A DNA stretch of 16,587 nt from an uncultured Fretibacterium sp. Lineage in GTDB: Bacteria; Synergistota; Synergistia; Synergistales; Aminobacteriaceae. The stretch is taken from NCBI GenBank assembly GCA_937899395.1, contig CALBPU010000059.1, positions 1 to 16,587 on the forward strand, read 5' to 3'. Under the pieces are notes generated by a model, which did no database searches, was not told where the DNA came from, and saw only the letters and a list, made by a program, of their open reading frames with translations. Shown here one piece after another: positions 1 to 8,323 of the stretch (positions are counted from its first letter, which is position 1; every line of letters begins with the position of its first letter). The position numbers and the translations under genes were made by a program.

Positions 1-1197
1 GTCCTTAAACAGTTCACTGCAACACCGGGAGACGGCTGTACGAGACTTCCTTTTTCGCCCGAAGCAAGGCAAGCCGTTAATTATCTCAAGGACGTAATGA
101 AAGAAATCGGACTTGAAGTAAGAGAAGACGCTGCTGGAAATGTTTTCGGAGTTATGAAGGGTACTGATTCAAATTTACCTTGCGTTATGACTGGTTCACA
201 TTATGACTCGGTTATTAACGGCGGAAATTTTGACGGTATCGGCGGCGTTATATGTTCTCTTGAAGCTGCACGTCAGATTAAAGAGAGCGGAAAAAAATTC
301 AAGAGGGATTTAGTTGTAGTTGGCTTCAATGATGAAGAAGGAATGCGTTTCGGAACGGGTTATTTCGGTTCAGGAGCAATGCTCGGACACAGAGACCCTG
401 ATTACTGCAAAAATTTCAAAGACGCTAAGGGAATTTCAATAGCTGAAGCAATGAAAGGTTACGGACTTGATCCCGAAAAAATTAAAGACGCAGCATGGAA
501 AGACGGTTCAATCGGACATTTCATAGAGGCTCATATCGAACAAGGCCCTGTTCTTGACCAAAAGAATTTGGAGATCGGACTAGTAACAGGTATCGTAGGC
601 ATTCAGCGTTATATGGTTACAGTTCATGGCCGTGCTGACCACGCAGGAACAACTCCGATGGACATGAGGTTAGATGCTGTTGATACTGCTTCAAAAGTCA
701 TTAGCAAAATCGCTGATTGGGCTCGTGAAAAAGCTGACGGAACTGTTGCGACAGTCGGTTTTGTGCATGTTGTACCCGGCGGAATGAATATCGTTGCTGA
801 AAAAGTTGAATTTACCGTTGATATTCGCTCAATGAACAACGAGAACATTAACGACATTACAAGACGAATCAGAGCAGCTCTTGACCGTGAGATAAAAATC
901 ATGGGCGGTTCTTACGAAATGGACACGAAATTAGTAATCGAACCCGTTGCTCTTGACAAAAAAATGTTGGACATTCTCGAAAAATCATGTCAGGAACACG
1001 GCTACACTTATATGAGATTGCCAAGCGGTGCAGGCCATGACTCACTCGAAATCGGACAGCAGCTTCCGACGGTAATGTTATTTGTCTCAAGCAAAGACGG
1101 ACGCAGCCATTGCCCTGTTGAGTTCAGCAAGTACAGCGACCTTGCAAAGGCTTCAATCTTGATGACGGAATTAATCGAGAAACTTCTTGACGAGTAA
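1..1197 (+). CDS. M20-family amidohydrolase, allantoate amidohydrolase / N-carbamoyl-L-amino acid hydrolase type (5' truncated)
   Basis: A metal-dependent cytoplasmic amidase that should cleave a linear ureide (allantoate, ureidoglycolate or an N-carbamoyl amino acid), releasing ammonia and CO2 or an amine. The reading frame is open from base 1, and the residues before the first internal Met (base 97) already match the family, so the true start lies left of the window. Counting the first visible codon as 1, the di-metal ligands are apparent: H67 in TGSHYDS, D78 in NFDG, the E112-E113 pair in NDEEGMRFG, and H214 in RADHAGTTPM. The C-terminal SGAGHDS and SKDGRSHCP motifs are typical of this subgroup. 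It ends 22 bases before the cyclic amidohydrolase gene, whose ring-opened product is its natural substrate class. AllC, HyuC and UAH-type enzymes share these motifs, so the family is secure but the substrate is not. Confidence 0.9.
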   Translation, partial: VLKQFTATPGDGCTRLPFSPEARQAVNYLKDVMKEIGLEVREDAAGNVFGVMKGTDSNLPCVMTGSHYDSVINGGNFDGIGGVICSLEAARQIKESGKKFKRDLVVVGFNDEEGMRFGTGYFGSGAMLGHRDPDYCKNFKDAKGISIAEAMKGYGLDPEKIKDAAWKDGSIGHFIEAHIEQGPVLDQKNLEIGLVTGIVGIQRYMVTVHGRADHAGTTPMDMRLDAVDTASKVISKIADWAREKADGTVATVGFVHVVPGGMNIVAEKVEFTVDIRSMNNENINDITRRIRAALDREIKIMGGSYEMDTKLVIEPVALDKKMLDILEKSCQEHGYTYMRLPSGAGHDSLEIGQQLPTVMLFVSSKDGRSHCPVEFSKYSDLAKASILMTELIEKLLDE

Positions 1198-1219
1198 AAA
1201 TTAAAGGAGGTTTTTGTTA

Positions 1220-2629
1220 ATGTATGACCTTTTAATTAAAAACGGAAAACTTGTTACGGCAGATCGAATTTATAAGGCTGATGTAGCAATTCATGACGGA
1301 AAATACGCGGCTATTTTAGCTCCCGGTGCCAATGTCGAAGCAAGAGAAATTATTGACGCAAAAGGCAATTTAGTTTTCCCCGGCATTATTGATTGTCATG
1401 CTCATCTCAATGAACCGGGCTTTGAATATCGTGAAGATTTTGAGACAGGTTCAAGAGCGGCTGTTTCGGCAGGTTGCACAACGTTAATTGACATGCCGTT
1501 AAATCATGATCCCTCGTTAATGAACAAAGAAACTTTTGACTTAAAGTATGGTTTAGTCAGCAAACATTCTTATGTTGATTACGGATTTTGGGGCGGACTT
1601 GTAGGAGATTTTGATGACTCTCCGAATTCCGTAAAAAATAACATGGGTCAGCTTGTTGAACTTCAGGAAGCAGGAGTTTTAGCCTTCAAAGGTTTCACAT
1701 GTCCAAATGGGCCTTTATTCCCGACAGTAAATCTTGGAAATATCAGAAAGGCTCTTGAAATTTTGAAACCTTACGGTGCTTTATGCGGTTTCCATTGTGA
1801 AGAGTTCGGCCAAGTTAAAGAGCGTGAAAAGGAAGCTAAAGCAAAAACGGAATTATCTGCTCAGGAAAAAATTCGTGCTTTCCTTGATGCTCATGATGTT
1901 TGGACTGAATACGTTGCAACGAAAAACGTTATCGACATGGCAAGAGCTACAGGCGGAAGAGTTCATATTTGCCACGTCAGCCACCCTATGGTAGCTCAGG
2001 TTGTTAAAGAGGCTCAATATGAAGGACTTCCGATAACTGCTGAAACATGCCCGCATTATTTAGGTTTCACTGAAGATTTTGTGTTTGAAAAAGGTGCACC
2101 TGCAAAATGTACTCCTCCTATGCGCAAAAAAGAAGACATGGAAAAAATGTGGGATTATGTCCTTGACGGAACGTTATCTTGCGTAGGTTCTGACCATTCA
2201 CCCGCTGCTGATGAGGAAAAAGACAATAACACCAGAGACATCTGGAAGGCTTGGGGCGGTCTTAATGCAATTCAATTCTTCCTTCCGATGGTGTTCGACA
2301 TGGTTGTACATCAGAGAAAATTAAGTCCGACTTTAATTGCTAAGGTAATGGGTTATAACCCTGCGAAAATTTTCGGGCTTTACGGAAGAAAAGGTGCTTT
2401 TGAAATCGGCTTTGACGGCGATGTTGTTATTGTTGATCCTGAAAAAGCTTGGAAGGTTGAGCAGGAAAAATTGTTCACTAAGGGACATGTAACTTGCTTC
2501 AACGGTCTCACAGGAAAAGGCGCACCGATTTACACAATCATTCGCGGAAAAGTTGTTGCAAAAGACGGAGCATATTTACCCGAAGCCTGCGGTTACGGAA
2601 AATATCAAACTCCTGTTAAGTCCCGTTAA
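1220..2629 (+). CDS. Allantoinase/dihydropyrimidinase-family cyclic amidohydrolase, copy 1
   Basis: A 469-residue amidohydrolase-superfamily enzyme that hydrolyses a cyclic ureide ring (allantoin, hydantoin or dihydropyrimidine type). The binuclear metal site is complete: H60 and H62 in DCHAHLNEPG, carbamylatable K157 in LAFKGF, H192 in GFHCEE, H252 in ICHVSH and D325 in GSDHSP. The stretch AKCTPPMR and the later KAWGGLNAIQ resemble bacterial allantoinase AllB more than classic dihydropyrimidinases. ATG 1220 is chosen over the in-frame TTG at 1214 because AAGGAGG at 1204-1210 lies 9 bases upstream of the ATG but only 3 from the TTG. It sits between the M20 amidase and an NCS1 permease, giving an uptake, ring-opening, decarbamoylation order. 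Copy 2 at 4172 is a diverged paralogue. Allantoinase is favoured from memory of AllB; hydantoinase remains possible. Confidence 0.88.
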   Translation: MYDLLIKNGKLVTADRIYKADVAIHDGKYAAILAPGANVEAREIIDAKGNLVFPGIIDCHAHLNEPGFEYREDFETGSRAAVSAGCTTLIDMPLNHDPSLMNKETFDLKYGLVSKHSYVDYGFWGGLVGDFDDSPNSVKNNMGQLVELQEAGVLAFKGFTCPNGPLFPTVNLGNIRKALEILKPYGALCGFHCEEFGQVKEREKEAKAKTELSAQEKIRAFLDAHDVWTEYVATKNVIDMARATGGRVHICHVSHPMVAQVVKEAQYEGLPITAETCPHYLGFTEDFVFEKGAPAKCTPPMRKKEDMEKMWDYVLDGTLSCVGSDHSPAADEEKDNNTRDIWKAWGGLNAIQFFLPMVFDMVVHQRKLSPTLIAKVMGYNPAKIFGLYGRKGAFEIGFDGDVVIVDPEKAWKVEQEKLFTKGHVTCFNGLTGKGAPIYTIIRGKVVAKDGAYLPEACGYGKYQTPVKSR

Positions 2630-2652
2630 TTTTTTACAAAGGAGAGAAAAAT

Positions 2653-4026
2653 ATGAGCGACGTTAATAATGAAGTAAAAGAAGCCAGTTCGATTCGTCCG
2701 ATTCCAAAAGATAAACGAATTATGAGCTGGGGTTCAAATACAATGCTCTGGTTGGGCGGTTGTATTTCAATCGGAACTCTTGCTATGGGATCAGCACAGC
2801 TTAGAAACGGCCTGAATTTCCTTCAGCTTTTCCTTGCAGTTTTAATCGGTTCAACAATTCTTGTTGTCGGTATAACTCTTAATGACCAATTCGGTTACAA
2901 AACAGGCGCGCCTTATGCAATCCAACTTAAAAGCGCATTCGGAACAAAAGGAAATATTATTCCCGTTTTGTTAAGAGGTTTACCTGCGATTGTGTGGTAC
3001 GGTTTTCAAACATGGCTCGGAGGAACTGCCATTAACAATATCGTAATTATGTTCACAGGCCCTGAAAGTCCTTTGAATAATGTTTGGTTATGGTTCTTCG
3101 TGTTCCAGTTCGTTCAAATCCTGCTCTCAATTAAAGGATTTCAAGGCGCAAAATGGGTTGGAAATGTCGGAGGTACTGTTATCATAATCGCGATGTTCTA
3201 TATGTTATACATTCTCGTTACTCAGAAATGGGACATCGTAACTTCAGAGCTTGTTAATCGTACGGGCACATGGGGAATGCCTTTTGTAGCGGCAATAATT
3301 GCTTTCTTCGGAAACAGTACGACGGTTATGTTAAATGCTTCGGACTATTCAAGAGAAATGCAGGACGGAATTTCACATACTGCGAGAGGAGTTTCGTATT
3401 TCTTAGCAATGGTTCCTACAACAGTTTTGCTTGGAATTATCGGAGCTATGGCTTCAACAGCTACAGGAATTGCAAACCCGATTAACGCCTTCACACATAT
3501 TGTTGATAACAAAATCATTCTCGTTGTAACATTGTCATTCATAATTTTTGCCCAGCTCTCAACAAACTTGGCAAGCAATGTTATTCCTCCTGCTTATGCT
3601 TTCATGGACGTTTTCAAGATGAAACACAGAACAGCCGTTATCGTTGTAGGAGTTTTAGCGGTTTGCACATGCCCTTGGATTTTAACGAACGATTCATCAG
3701 CGGAAGGGCTTTCAATTTTCGTTAAAGTTTACAGTGCGTTCTTTGCGCCGATATTCGGAGTGCTGCTTGTTGACTACTTCATTCTTCACAGACATAATTA
3801 TTCAGCAAAAGACCTTGAGGATTTATACGATGAAAACGGAAATCATGCCGGAACAAACTGGGCTGCAATCATTTCAATCATCGTCGGAGCCGTAATCGGT
3901 CTTTGGAATATTGACGTTTCATTCTTCACCGCAACAATTCCTTCAGGAATTTTATTTTATATCTTAATGAGAATATTACCTTCATGCAAACGTTTCTGCA
4001 TTGGAACGACGCTTGAGAGGAAATAA
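2653..4026 (+). CDS. NCS1-family nucleobase/hydantoin/allantoin permease, copy 1
   Basis: A 457-residue inner-membrane transporter of the nucleobase:cation symporter-1 family, with about 12 hydrophobic segments. It should import the ring compound used by the adjacent amidohydrolase. Family landmarks include GGCISIGTLAMG in the first helix, W115 and Q119 in VWYGFQTW (matching the substrate-stacking Trp and Gln of helix 3 in Mhp1), W207 in GTWGMPF (helix 6 Trp), LNASDYSR at 227-234, and N305 in the helix 8 AQLSTN segment. Retention of these residues implies a planar cyclic amide substrate. The start ATG follows AAAGGAGAG, and the gene begins 23 bases after the amidohydrolase stop. The specific substrate (allantoin as in PucI, hydantoin as in Mhp1, or uracil/cytosine) cannot be decided here. 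Confidence 0.9.
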   Translation: MSDVNNEVKEASSIRPIPKDKRIMSWGSNTMLWLGGCISIGTLAMGSAQLRNGLNFLQLFLAVLIGSTILVVGITLNDQFGYKTGAPYAIQLKSAFGTKGNIIPVLLRGLPAIVWYGFQTWLGGTAINNIVIMFTGPESPLNNVWLWFFVFQFVQILLSIKGFQGAKWVGNVGGTVIIIAMFYMLYILVTQKWDIVTSELVNRTGTWGMPFVAAIIAFFGNSTTVMLNASDYSREMQDGISHTARGVSYFLAMVPTTVLLGIIGAMASTATGIANPINAFTHIVDNKIILVVTLSFIIFAQLSTNLASNVIPPAYAFMDVFKMKHRTAVIVVGVLAVCTCPWILTNDSSAEGLSIFVKVYSAFFAPIFGVLLVDYFILHRHNYSAKDLEDLYDENGNHAGTNWAAIISIIVGAVIGLWNIDVSFFTATIPSGILFYILMRILPSCKRFCIGTTLERK

Positions 4027-4036
4027 AAAGTTTAAG

Positions 4037-4142
4037 AACCCCTCTGTCATTTCATGACATCTCCCCTTATCAAGGGAGACGAGGAAACAAAATCTTGCGC
4101 CCACTGAGAAGGGGGAGAGGGCCATAAAATGGCGAGGGGGTC
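4037..4142. repeat. Palindromic interspersed-repeat-like element (~106 bp)
   Basis: The only sizeable gap inside the + strand operon (4027-4171) is filled by an imperfect inverted repeat. The left end (about 4037-4076) and the reverse complement of the right end (about 4101-4142) align along their length: each has a CCCC-rich tip, then a small perfect hairpin (GTCAT-TTC-ATGAC at 4046-4058; GCCAT-AAA-ATGGC at 4121-4133), then TCTCCCC. A further hairpin CTCCC..AAGGGAG lies at 4061-4078. There is no coding potential. The form resembles dispersed REP/MITE-like intergenic repeats of anaerobic bacteria. No second copy occurs in this window, so its repeat status is inferred from structure alone. Confidence 0.7.
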
Positions 4143-4171
4143 AAATAAAATAATAAGGAAGTGAAATTTTT

Positions 4172-5545
4172 ATGTACGATCTTTTAATTAAGAATGGGAA
4201 AATCGTTACTCCCGAAGCAGTCCAAGTCGGAAATATTGCGGTTAAAGGTGAAAAAATCGCAGCAATTCTTGACAAAGGTTTTGAGCCTGAAGCAAAAGAA
4301 GTCATTGATGCAAACGGAAAATTTGTTTTTCCCGGAGCTATTGACACTCACGCTCATCTCAATGATCCCGGTTATGAATGGCGTGAGGATTATGAGCACG
4401 GAACAGCAGGTGCAATAGTCGGAGGTTACACAACGATTGTTGATATGCCTTTGCAAAATGAACCGGCCATGACCACTGCGGAATTATTCGACATCAAAAA
4501 CGAAAAAGTCGGCAAGACCGCATATTCGGATTATTGTTTTTGGGGCGGATTAGTTCCGACAAATTTTAACGAGCTTGAAAAACTTGATGCAAAAGGCGTT
4601 GTTGCTTTCAAATCATTTTTAGGCCCTGTCTCACCTGATTACAGCCCGTTAAATTACGGTCAGGCTTATGAAGCTATGGAAATCATTAAAGGTTTTGGAG
4701 GCAGAGCGGGATTTCATTGCGAAGATTTCAACATGATTAAGGCTCGTGAACAGCACATGAAGGACGCAGGGAAATTAACATGGAGAGATTTTCTCGATTC
4801 AAGAACAGTAGCTTCCGAAATGGTTGCAACTGAAGCCGTAATAGCAATCGCTGAAGAATTAAATTGCAAAGCCCATATTTGCCACGTAAGCCACCCTGCC
4901 GTTGCTGACAAAATCGCCGAAGCTCAAAAACGCGGAGTTGATGTTACTGCTGAAACATGCGGTCATTATTTATCATTTACTGAAGACGATGTTATTGCTA
5001 ACGGTGCCTTGTTCAAATGCGCTCCTCCTCTCAGAACTAAAGAAGCCCTTGAAGGAATGTGGGAGCATGTCAAAAAAGGAACATTTGCGGGATTAGCTTC
5101 AGACCATTCGCCATGCAGTTACGATGAAAAATTCAACGAAATTTTAGGACAGAAAATCAACAACGTCTTTGAAGTTTGGGGCGGTATCAGCGGTATTCAG
5201 AGCTGCGTTCAGGCAATTTGGAGCGAGGGCGTAACAAAGCGCGGAATTTGTCCGACATATCTTGCAAAAGCTATGGCATATTTACCTGCAAAAGCGTTCG
5301 GGATTTATGGCAAAAAAGGAAATCTCAAACCCGGTTTCGACGCTGACATTTTGATAATTGATCCTGATAAAGAATGGGAAATCACAGCGGACTCTCTTTA
5401 TTACGTCAACAAAGTTTCTGCTTTCATCGGAATGAAGGGCAAAGGACTTCCTGTTTGCACGATTTTAAGGGGCAAAGTCATGGCTAAAGACGGCAAAGTT
5501 GTCGGTGAAAAAGGCTTCGGCGAGTTAGTTCGCAGAATAAAGTAA
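4172..5545 (+). CDS. Allantoinase/dihydropyrimidinase-family cyclic amidohydrolase, copy 2
   Basis: A 457-residue paralogue of the enzyme at 1220; both begin with the same ten residues, MYDLLIKNGK. All metal ligands are present: H60 and H62 in DTHAHLNDPG, K147 in VAFKSF, H182 in GFHCED, H238 in ICHVSH and D311 in ASDHSP. It keeps KCAPPLR and EVWGGISGIQ, the AllB-like segments. It differs from copy 1 in the loops after the carbamylated Lys (FLGPVSPDYS versus FTCPNGPLF) and after the catalytic Asp (CSYDEKFNE versus AADEEKDNN), where family members contact substrate, so a different ring compound or stereochemistry is plausible. AAGGAAG at 4155-4161 precedes the ATG by 10 bases. It is followed after 22 bases by its own NCS1 permease, repeating the two-gene module. 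Substrate is undetermined. Confidence 0.88.
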   Translation: MYDLLIKNGKIVTPEAVQVGNIAVKGEKIAAILDKGFEPEAKEVIDANGKFVFPGAIDTHAHLNDPGYEWREDYEHGTAGAIVGGYTTIVDMPLQNEPAMTTAELFDIKNEKVGKTAYSDYCFWGGLVPTNFNELEKLDAKGVVAFKSFLGPVSPDYSPLNYGQAYEAMEIIKGFGGRAGFHCEDFNMIKAREQHMKDAGKLTWRDFLDSRTVASEMVATEAVIAIAEELNCKAHICHVSHPAVADKIAEAQKRGVDVTAETCGHYLSFTEDDVIANGALFKCAPPLRTKEALEGMWEHVKKGTFAGLASDHSPCSYDEKFNEILGQKINNVFEVWGGISGIQSCVQAIWSEGVTKRGICPTYLAKAMAYLPAKAFGIYGKKGNLKPGFDADILIIDPDKEWEITADSLYYVNKVSAFIGMKGKGLPVCTILRGKVMAKDGKVVGEKGFGELVRRIK

Positions 5546-5567
5546 TTTGATTAAGGAGGTTTGTCAA

Positions 5568-6929
5568 GTGAGTAATATTGTAGACAATCAGGTTTTAGAT
5601 CCTAAATTTGCTGAGGGCGTTGACGTTGATCTTCAACCAGTCAAAGAAAGAATTATGGATACCGTTTCATATGCTGCGGCATTTATGGGCGGTTGCGTTT
5701 CAATCGGTACGTTCTCAATGGGAGCTGCTTTAATCGGAACATTAACAGTAACTCAGGCAGTTTTAGCAATGACAATCGGCTGTTTAGTTATAGCTGTTGC
5801 TCTTGCTCTTGTCGGAGTTTGCGGACATAAATACGGCGTTCCGTTTGTCGTTCAGTTGAGAAGCACGTTCGGTTTTTCAGGAGTAAAAATTCCCGGATTT
5901 TTAAGAGGCGTTCCGGCTATCGTGTGGTTTGGTTTTCAGAGCTGGGTAGGAGCTGGCGCAATTAACAGTTGCTTCAACATTCTCTTCGGCTATAACAACC
6001 TTCCTGTAGTTTTCGGGTGCTTTACGGTTTTACAGGTTTTATTAGCTATTAAAGGTTTTCACGGCATTAAATGGCTTGAAAACTTTTCGTGCATTTTCAT
6101 CATAGGAATTTTGGTTTACATGCTCTACGTCGTAAGAACAAAATTCGCTGTTGAAATCGGAAGTATGTTCGATAACATTCAGGGAACATGGGGAATGCCT
6201 TTCTGGGCAGCAACAACGGCATTCTTAGGAATTTACTCAACGATGATTTTGAACGCTTCGGACTATTCACGAAACGTTAAACACGAAATCAAAGCTCCGA
6301 AAAAAGCCTGCATTTATACAGTAGCAATTCTTCCTGTAACATTATTTATGGGATTAATCGGTCTTTTGGTTACGGCAGCTACAGGAAATTCAGACCCTGT
6401 TGTAGTTTTCTCAACAACTATGGGAAGCAAAACTTTAACAATTATTACGCTTTTGTTCATAGCATTTGCTCAGGTTACTACAAACGTTTTGAATAATATT
6501 GTTCCTCCTTCGTATGTTTTAATGGAACAGTTCAAAATGAAATGGTCTTGGGCAACAATTCTCGTAGGAATTTTGAGCGTCTGCGTAATGCCTTGGAAAT
6601 TGGTAACTGAAGAATCTGCGAAAGGTTTGGATTTGTTCGTAAAATTCTATTCAGCTTTCCTTGGGCCGATTTTTGCAGTAATGGTTGTAGATTTCTTTGT
6701 TTTGAGACAAATGAAGCTTGATGTCAATACACTTTATGACAGAGAAGGTCAGTTCAAAGGAATTAACTGGGCAGCAGTTATAGCAATTCTTGTAGGCTCA
6801 GTATGCTCACTCTATATCATGGATCTTTCATGGTACGTCAGCCTTATCCCTACGGCTCTTGTGTACGTGATACTCATGAAGGCACTTCCTGGTTCTAAAG
6901 GTTTCCGCAAAGGAACAATACTTGAATAA
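5568..6929 (+). CDS. NCS1-family nucleobase/hydantoin/allantoin permease, copy 2
   Basis: A 453-residue paralogue of the permease at 2653, with the same NCS1 landmarks: GGCVSIGTFSMG, W120 and Q124 in VWFGFQSW, W208 in GTWGMPF, LNASDYSR at 228-235, and N306 in AQVTTN. About 12 membrane helices are expected in the inner membrane. The start is assigned to GTG 5568, because AAGGAGG at 5553-5559 lies 8 bases upstream; the longer in-frame TTG at 5547 would place the Shine-Dalgarno sequence inside the gene. It probably serves the second amidohydrolase. The pair diverges mainly in the termini and in loops, which fits duplication followed by change of substrate. An alternative is that both transport the same compound with different affinity. 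Confidence 0.9.
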   Translation: MSNIVDNQVLDPKFAEGVDVDLQPVKERIMDTVSYAAAFMGGCVSIGTFSMGAALIGTLTVTQAVLAMTIGCLVIAVALALVGVCGHKYGVPFVVQLRSTFGFSGVKIPGFLRGVPAIVWFGFQSWVGAGAINSCFNILFGYNNLPVVFGCFTVLQVLLAIKGFHGIKWLENFSCIFIIGILVYMLYVVRTKFAVEIGSMFDNIQGTWGMPFWAATTAFLGIYSTMILNASDYSRNVKHEIKAPKKACIYTVAILPVTLFMGLIGLLVTAATGNSDPVVVFSTTMGSKTLTIITLLFIAFAQVTTNVLNNIVPPSYVLMEQFKMKWSWATILVGILSVCVMPWKLVTEESAKGLDLFVKFYSAFLGPIFAVMVVDFFVLRQMKLDVNTLYDREGQFKGINWAAVIAILVGSVCSLYIMDLSWYVSLIPTALVYVILMKALPGSKGFRKGTILE

Positions 6930-6959
6930 CATATCATTAAAAAGGACTTGAATTAATTT

Positions 6960-8192
6960 ATGAAAAAGATTTCATTAACAACTCAAATTTTAATAGGAAC
7001 TATCGGCGGTATTGTTTTCGGTTCAGTAGTCGGACCGTGGGCAGCTAATTTGAAATTCATCGGAGATATGTTTATCCGTTTGATTCAAATGTCGGTTGTA
7101 ATTTTGGTAATGTCATCGGTTGCAGGAGCAGTCGGAAGCGGCGATAACCGTGATGTCGGAAAAATGGGTTTCCATACTTTCAAATGGATAATCATTTTCA
7201 CACTTGTTTCGGCAGGATTAGGCGTTGTACTTTCAATGATAATGCAGCCGGGTGTCGGAATTGATATTACGGGCGGAGCGAAACTCGCTACAAAACCTGT
7301 TGAAGCTTCATCACTCAGTGAGACGATATTGAATTTTGTTCCCACTAACGCAATTTCATCAATGGCAGGCGGAGCAATGGTTCCTTGTATAGTTTTCGCA
7401 TTGTTCTTCGGAGTTGCCATGGGATCATATGCTAAGACAACGGGCAACAGAGTTGTTGTTGATTGGGTAGTAGGCTTAAACGGAACAGTAACCAATATAA
7501 TCAAAATGGTTATGACAGTAGCTCCTATCGGTATATTTTGTTTGTTAGCAAATGTTTCGGGAGCAATCGGCTTCAGAGTTATTATCCCAATGTTAAAATT
7601 CCTTCTCTTACTACTCATTGGAGACTGCATTCAGTTTTTACTCTTTGGGCCTCTTACAGCAGCGTTATGCCGTGTAAATCTCTTCAAGATGCCTGCGAAA
7701 TACGCTAAGATGTCAATCATGGCATTAACGACAACTTCAGGAGCAATTTGTTTGCCGACAAAAATTGAAGATGAAGTAACGAAATTCGGAGTTAGCAGAA
7801 AGGTCGCAGATTTTACAGGGCCTATTACGATGTCAATGAACAGTTGCGGAGCGGCTCAATGTTATGTTGCAGCAATTTTCTTCATGGCACAGTCAACAGG
7901 CGTTCAAATGTCAACGTATCAAATGGGAATGGCGATATTGCTTTCATGCTTAATGTGTTTAGGAACAATCGCAGTTCCCGGAGGTTCGGTAATTGTTTAT
8001 ACATTCCTTGCAAGCTCGCTCGGACTTCCTCTTGAAAGTATTGCAGTTTTAATCGGCATAGATTGGTTCGCAGGAATGTTTAGAACGATTATGAACGTCG
8101 ATGTTGATGTTATGGTCGGAATGTTGGTTGCGAGCAAATTAGGTGAACTTGACCGAGATGTTTACAACGGCAAAAAGGTTGTAACATATTAA
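6960..8192 (+). CDS. Dicarboxylate/amino acid:cation symporter (DAACS/SDF family) with altered binding motif
   Basis: A 410-residue secondary transporter of the GltPh/DctA fold in the inner membrane. Hairpin 1 is visible as TTTSGAICLPT (257-267), the helix 7 unwound segment as N294-S-C-G-A298 (canonical NMDGT), hairpin 2 as AVPGGS (338-343), and helix 8 as GIDWFAGMFRTIMNVDVD. Aligning by eye to GltPh, Asp390, Arg397, Asn401 and Asp405 are kept (D368, R375, N379, D383), but Asp394, which binds the substrate amino group, is G372. This favours a carboxylate lacking an alpha-amino group, as in DctA, which also lacks that Asp. Loss of the NMDGT Asp (C296) may change cation coupling. AAGGA lies 13 bases before the ATG, a loose spacing. 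It is the last gene of the operon and may import or export an acid related to ureide breakdown; this role is inferred. Confidence 0.85.
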   Translation: MKKISLTTQILIGTIGGIVFGSVVGPWAANLKFIGDMFIRLIQMSVVILVMSSVAGAVGSGDNRDVGKMGFHTFKWIIIFTLVSAGLGVVLSMIMQPGVGIDITGGAKLATKPVEASSLSETILNFVPTNAISSMAGGAMVPCIVFALFFGVAMGSYAKTTGNRVVVDWVVGLNGTVTNIIKMVMTVAPIGIFCLLANVSGAIGFRVIIPMLKFLLLLLIGDCIQFLLFGPLTAALCRVNLFKMPAKYAKMSIMALTTTSGAICLPTKIEDEVTKFGVSRKVADFTGPITMSMNSCGAAQCYVAAIFFMAQSTGVQMSTYQMGMAILLSCLMCLGTIAVPGGSVIVYTFLASSLGLPLESIAVLIGIDWFAGMFRTIMNVDVDVMVGMLVASKLGELDRDVYNGKKVVTY

Positions 8193-8233
8193 AGAATTAA
8201 ATTTGCAGTCTGAACACTGAAACTAAAAATATT

Positions 8234-8265
8234 TTCCCCCGAAATTTTTTCAGGGGAATTTTTTT
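8234..8265. terminator. Bidirectional rho-independent terminator between convergent genes
   Basis: The hairpin is TTCCCC (8234-8239), a C/A mismatch, GAAA (8241-8244), a TTT loop, TTTC (8248-8251) and GGGGAA (8253-8258), followed by seven T (8259-8265) on the + strand. Read on the - strand, the same stem is followed by AAAATATTTTTAG, a usable T tract. It ends the ureide operon and can also end the permease gene at 8324. Confidence 0.88.
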
Positions 8266-8323
8266 ATGTGATCTATATAGTAAAAGTATATTCTAATGTT
8301 CTTCTTGTATATTTTCATCATAC

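Noticed and set aside
1776..2056. Overlapping frames on both strands within the first amidohydrolase gene
   Set aside because: Shadows of a conserved coding region; codon pattern and motifs belong to the 1220-2629 frame.
4027..4171. CRISPR or riboswitch in the operon gap
   Set aside because: No direct repeat-spacer pattern and no recognisable aptamer; the stretch is explained by one large inverted repeat.
5547..5567. Longer TTG start for the second NCS1 permease
   Set aside because: The ribosome binding site AAGGAGG lies inside this stretch and is correctly spaced for GTG 5568.
7085..7630. 181-codon open frame on the - strand inside the symporter gene
   Set aside because: It is the antisense of conserved membrane helices, has no ribosome site or family motifs, and the + strand protein is clearly real.
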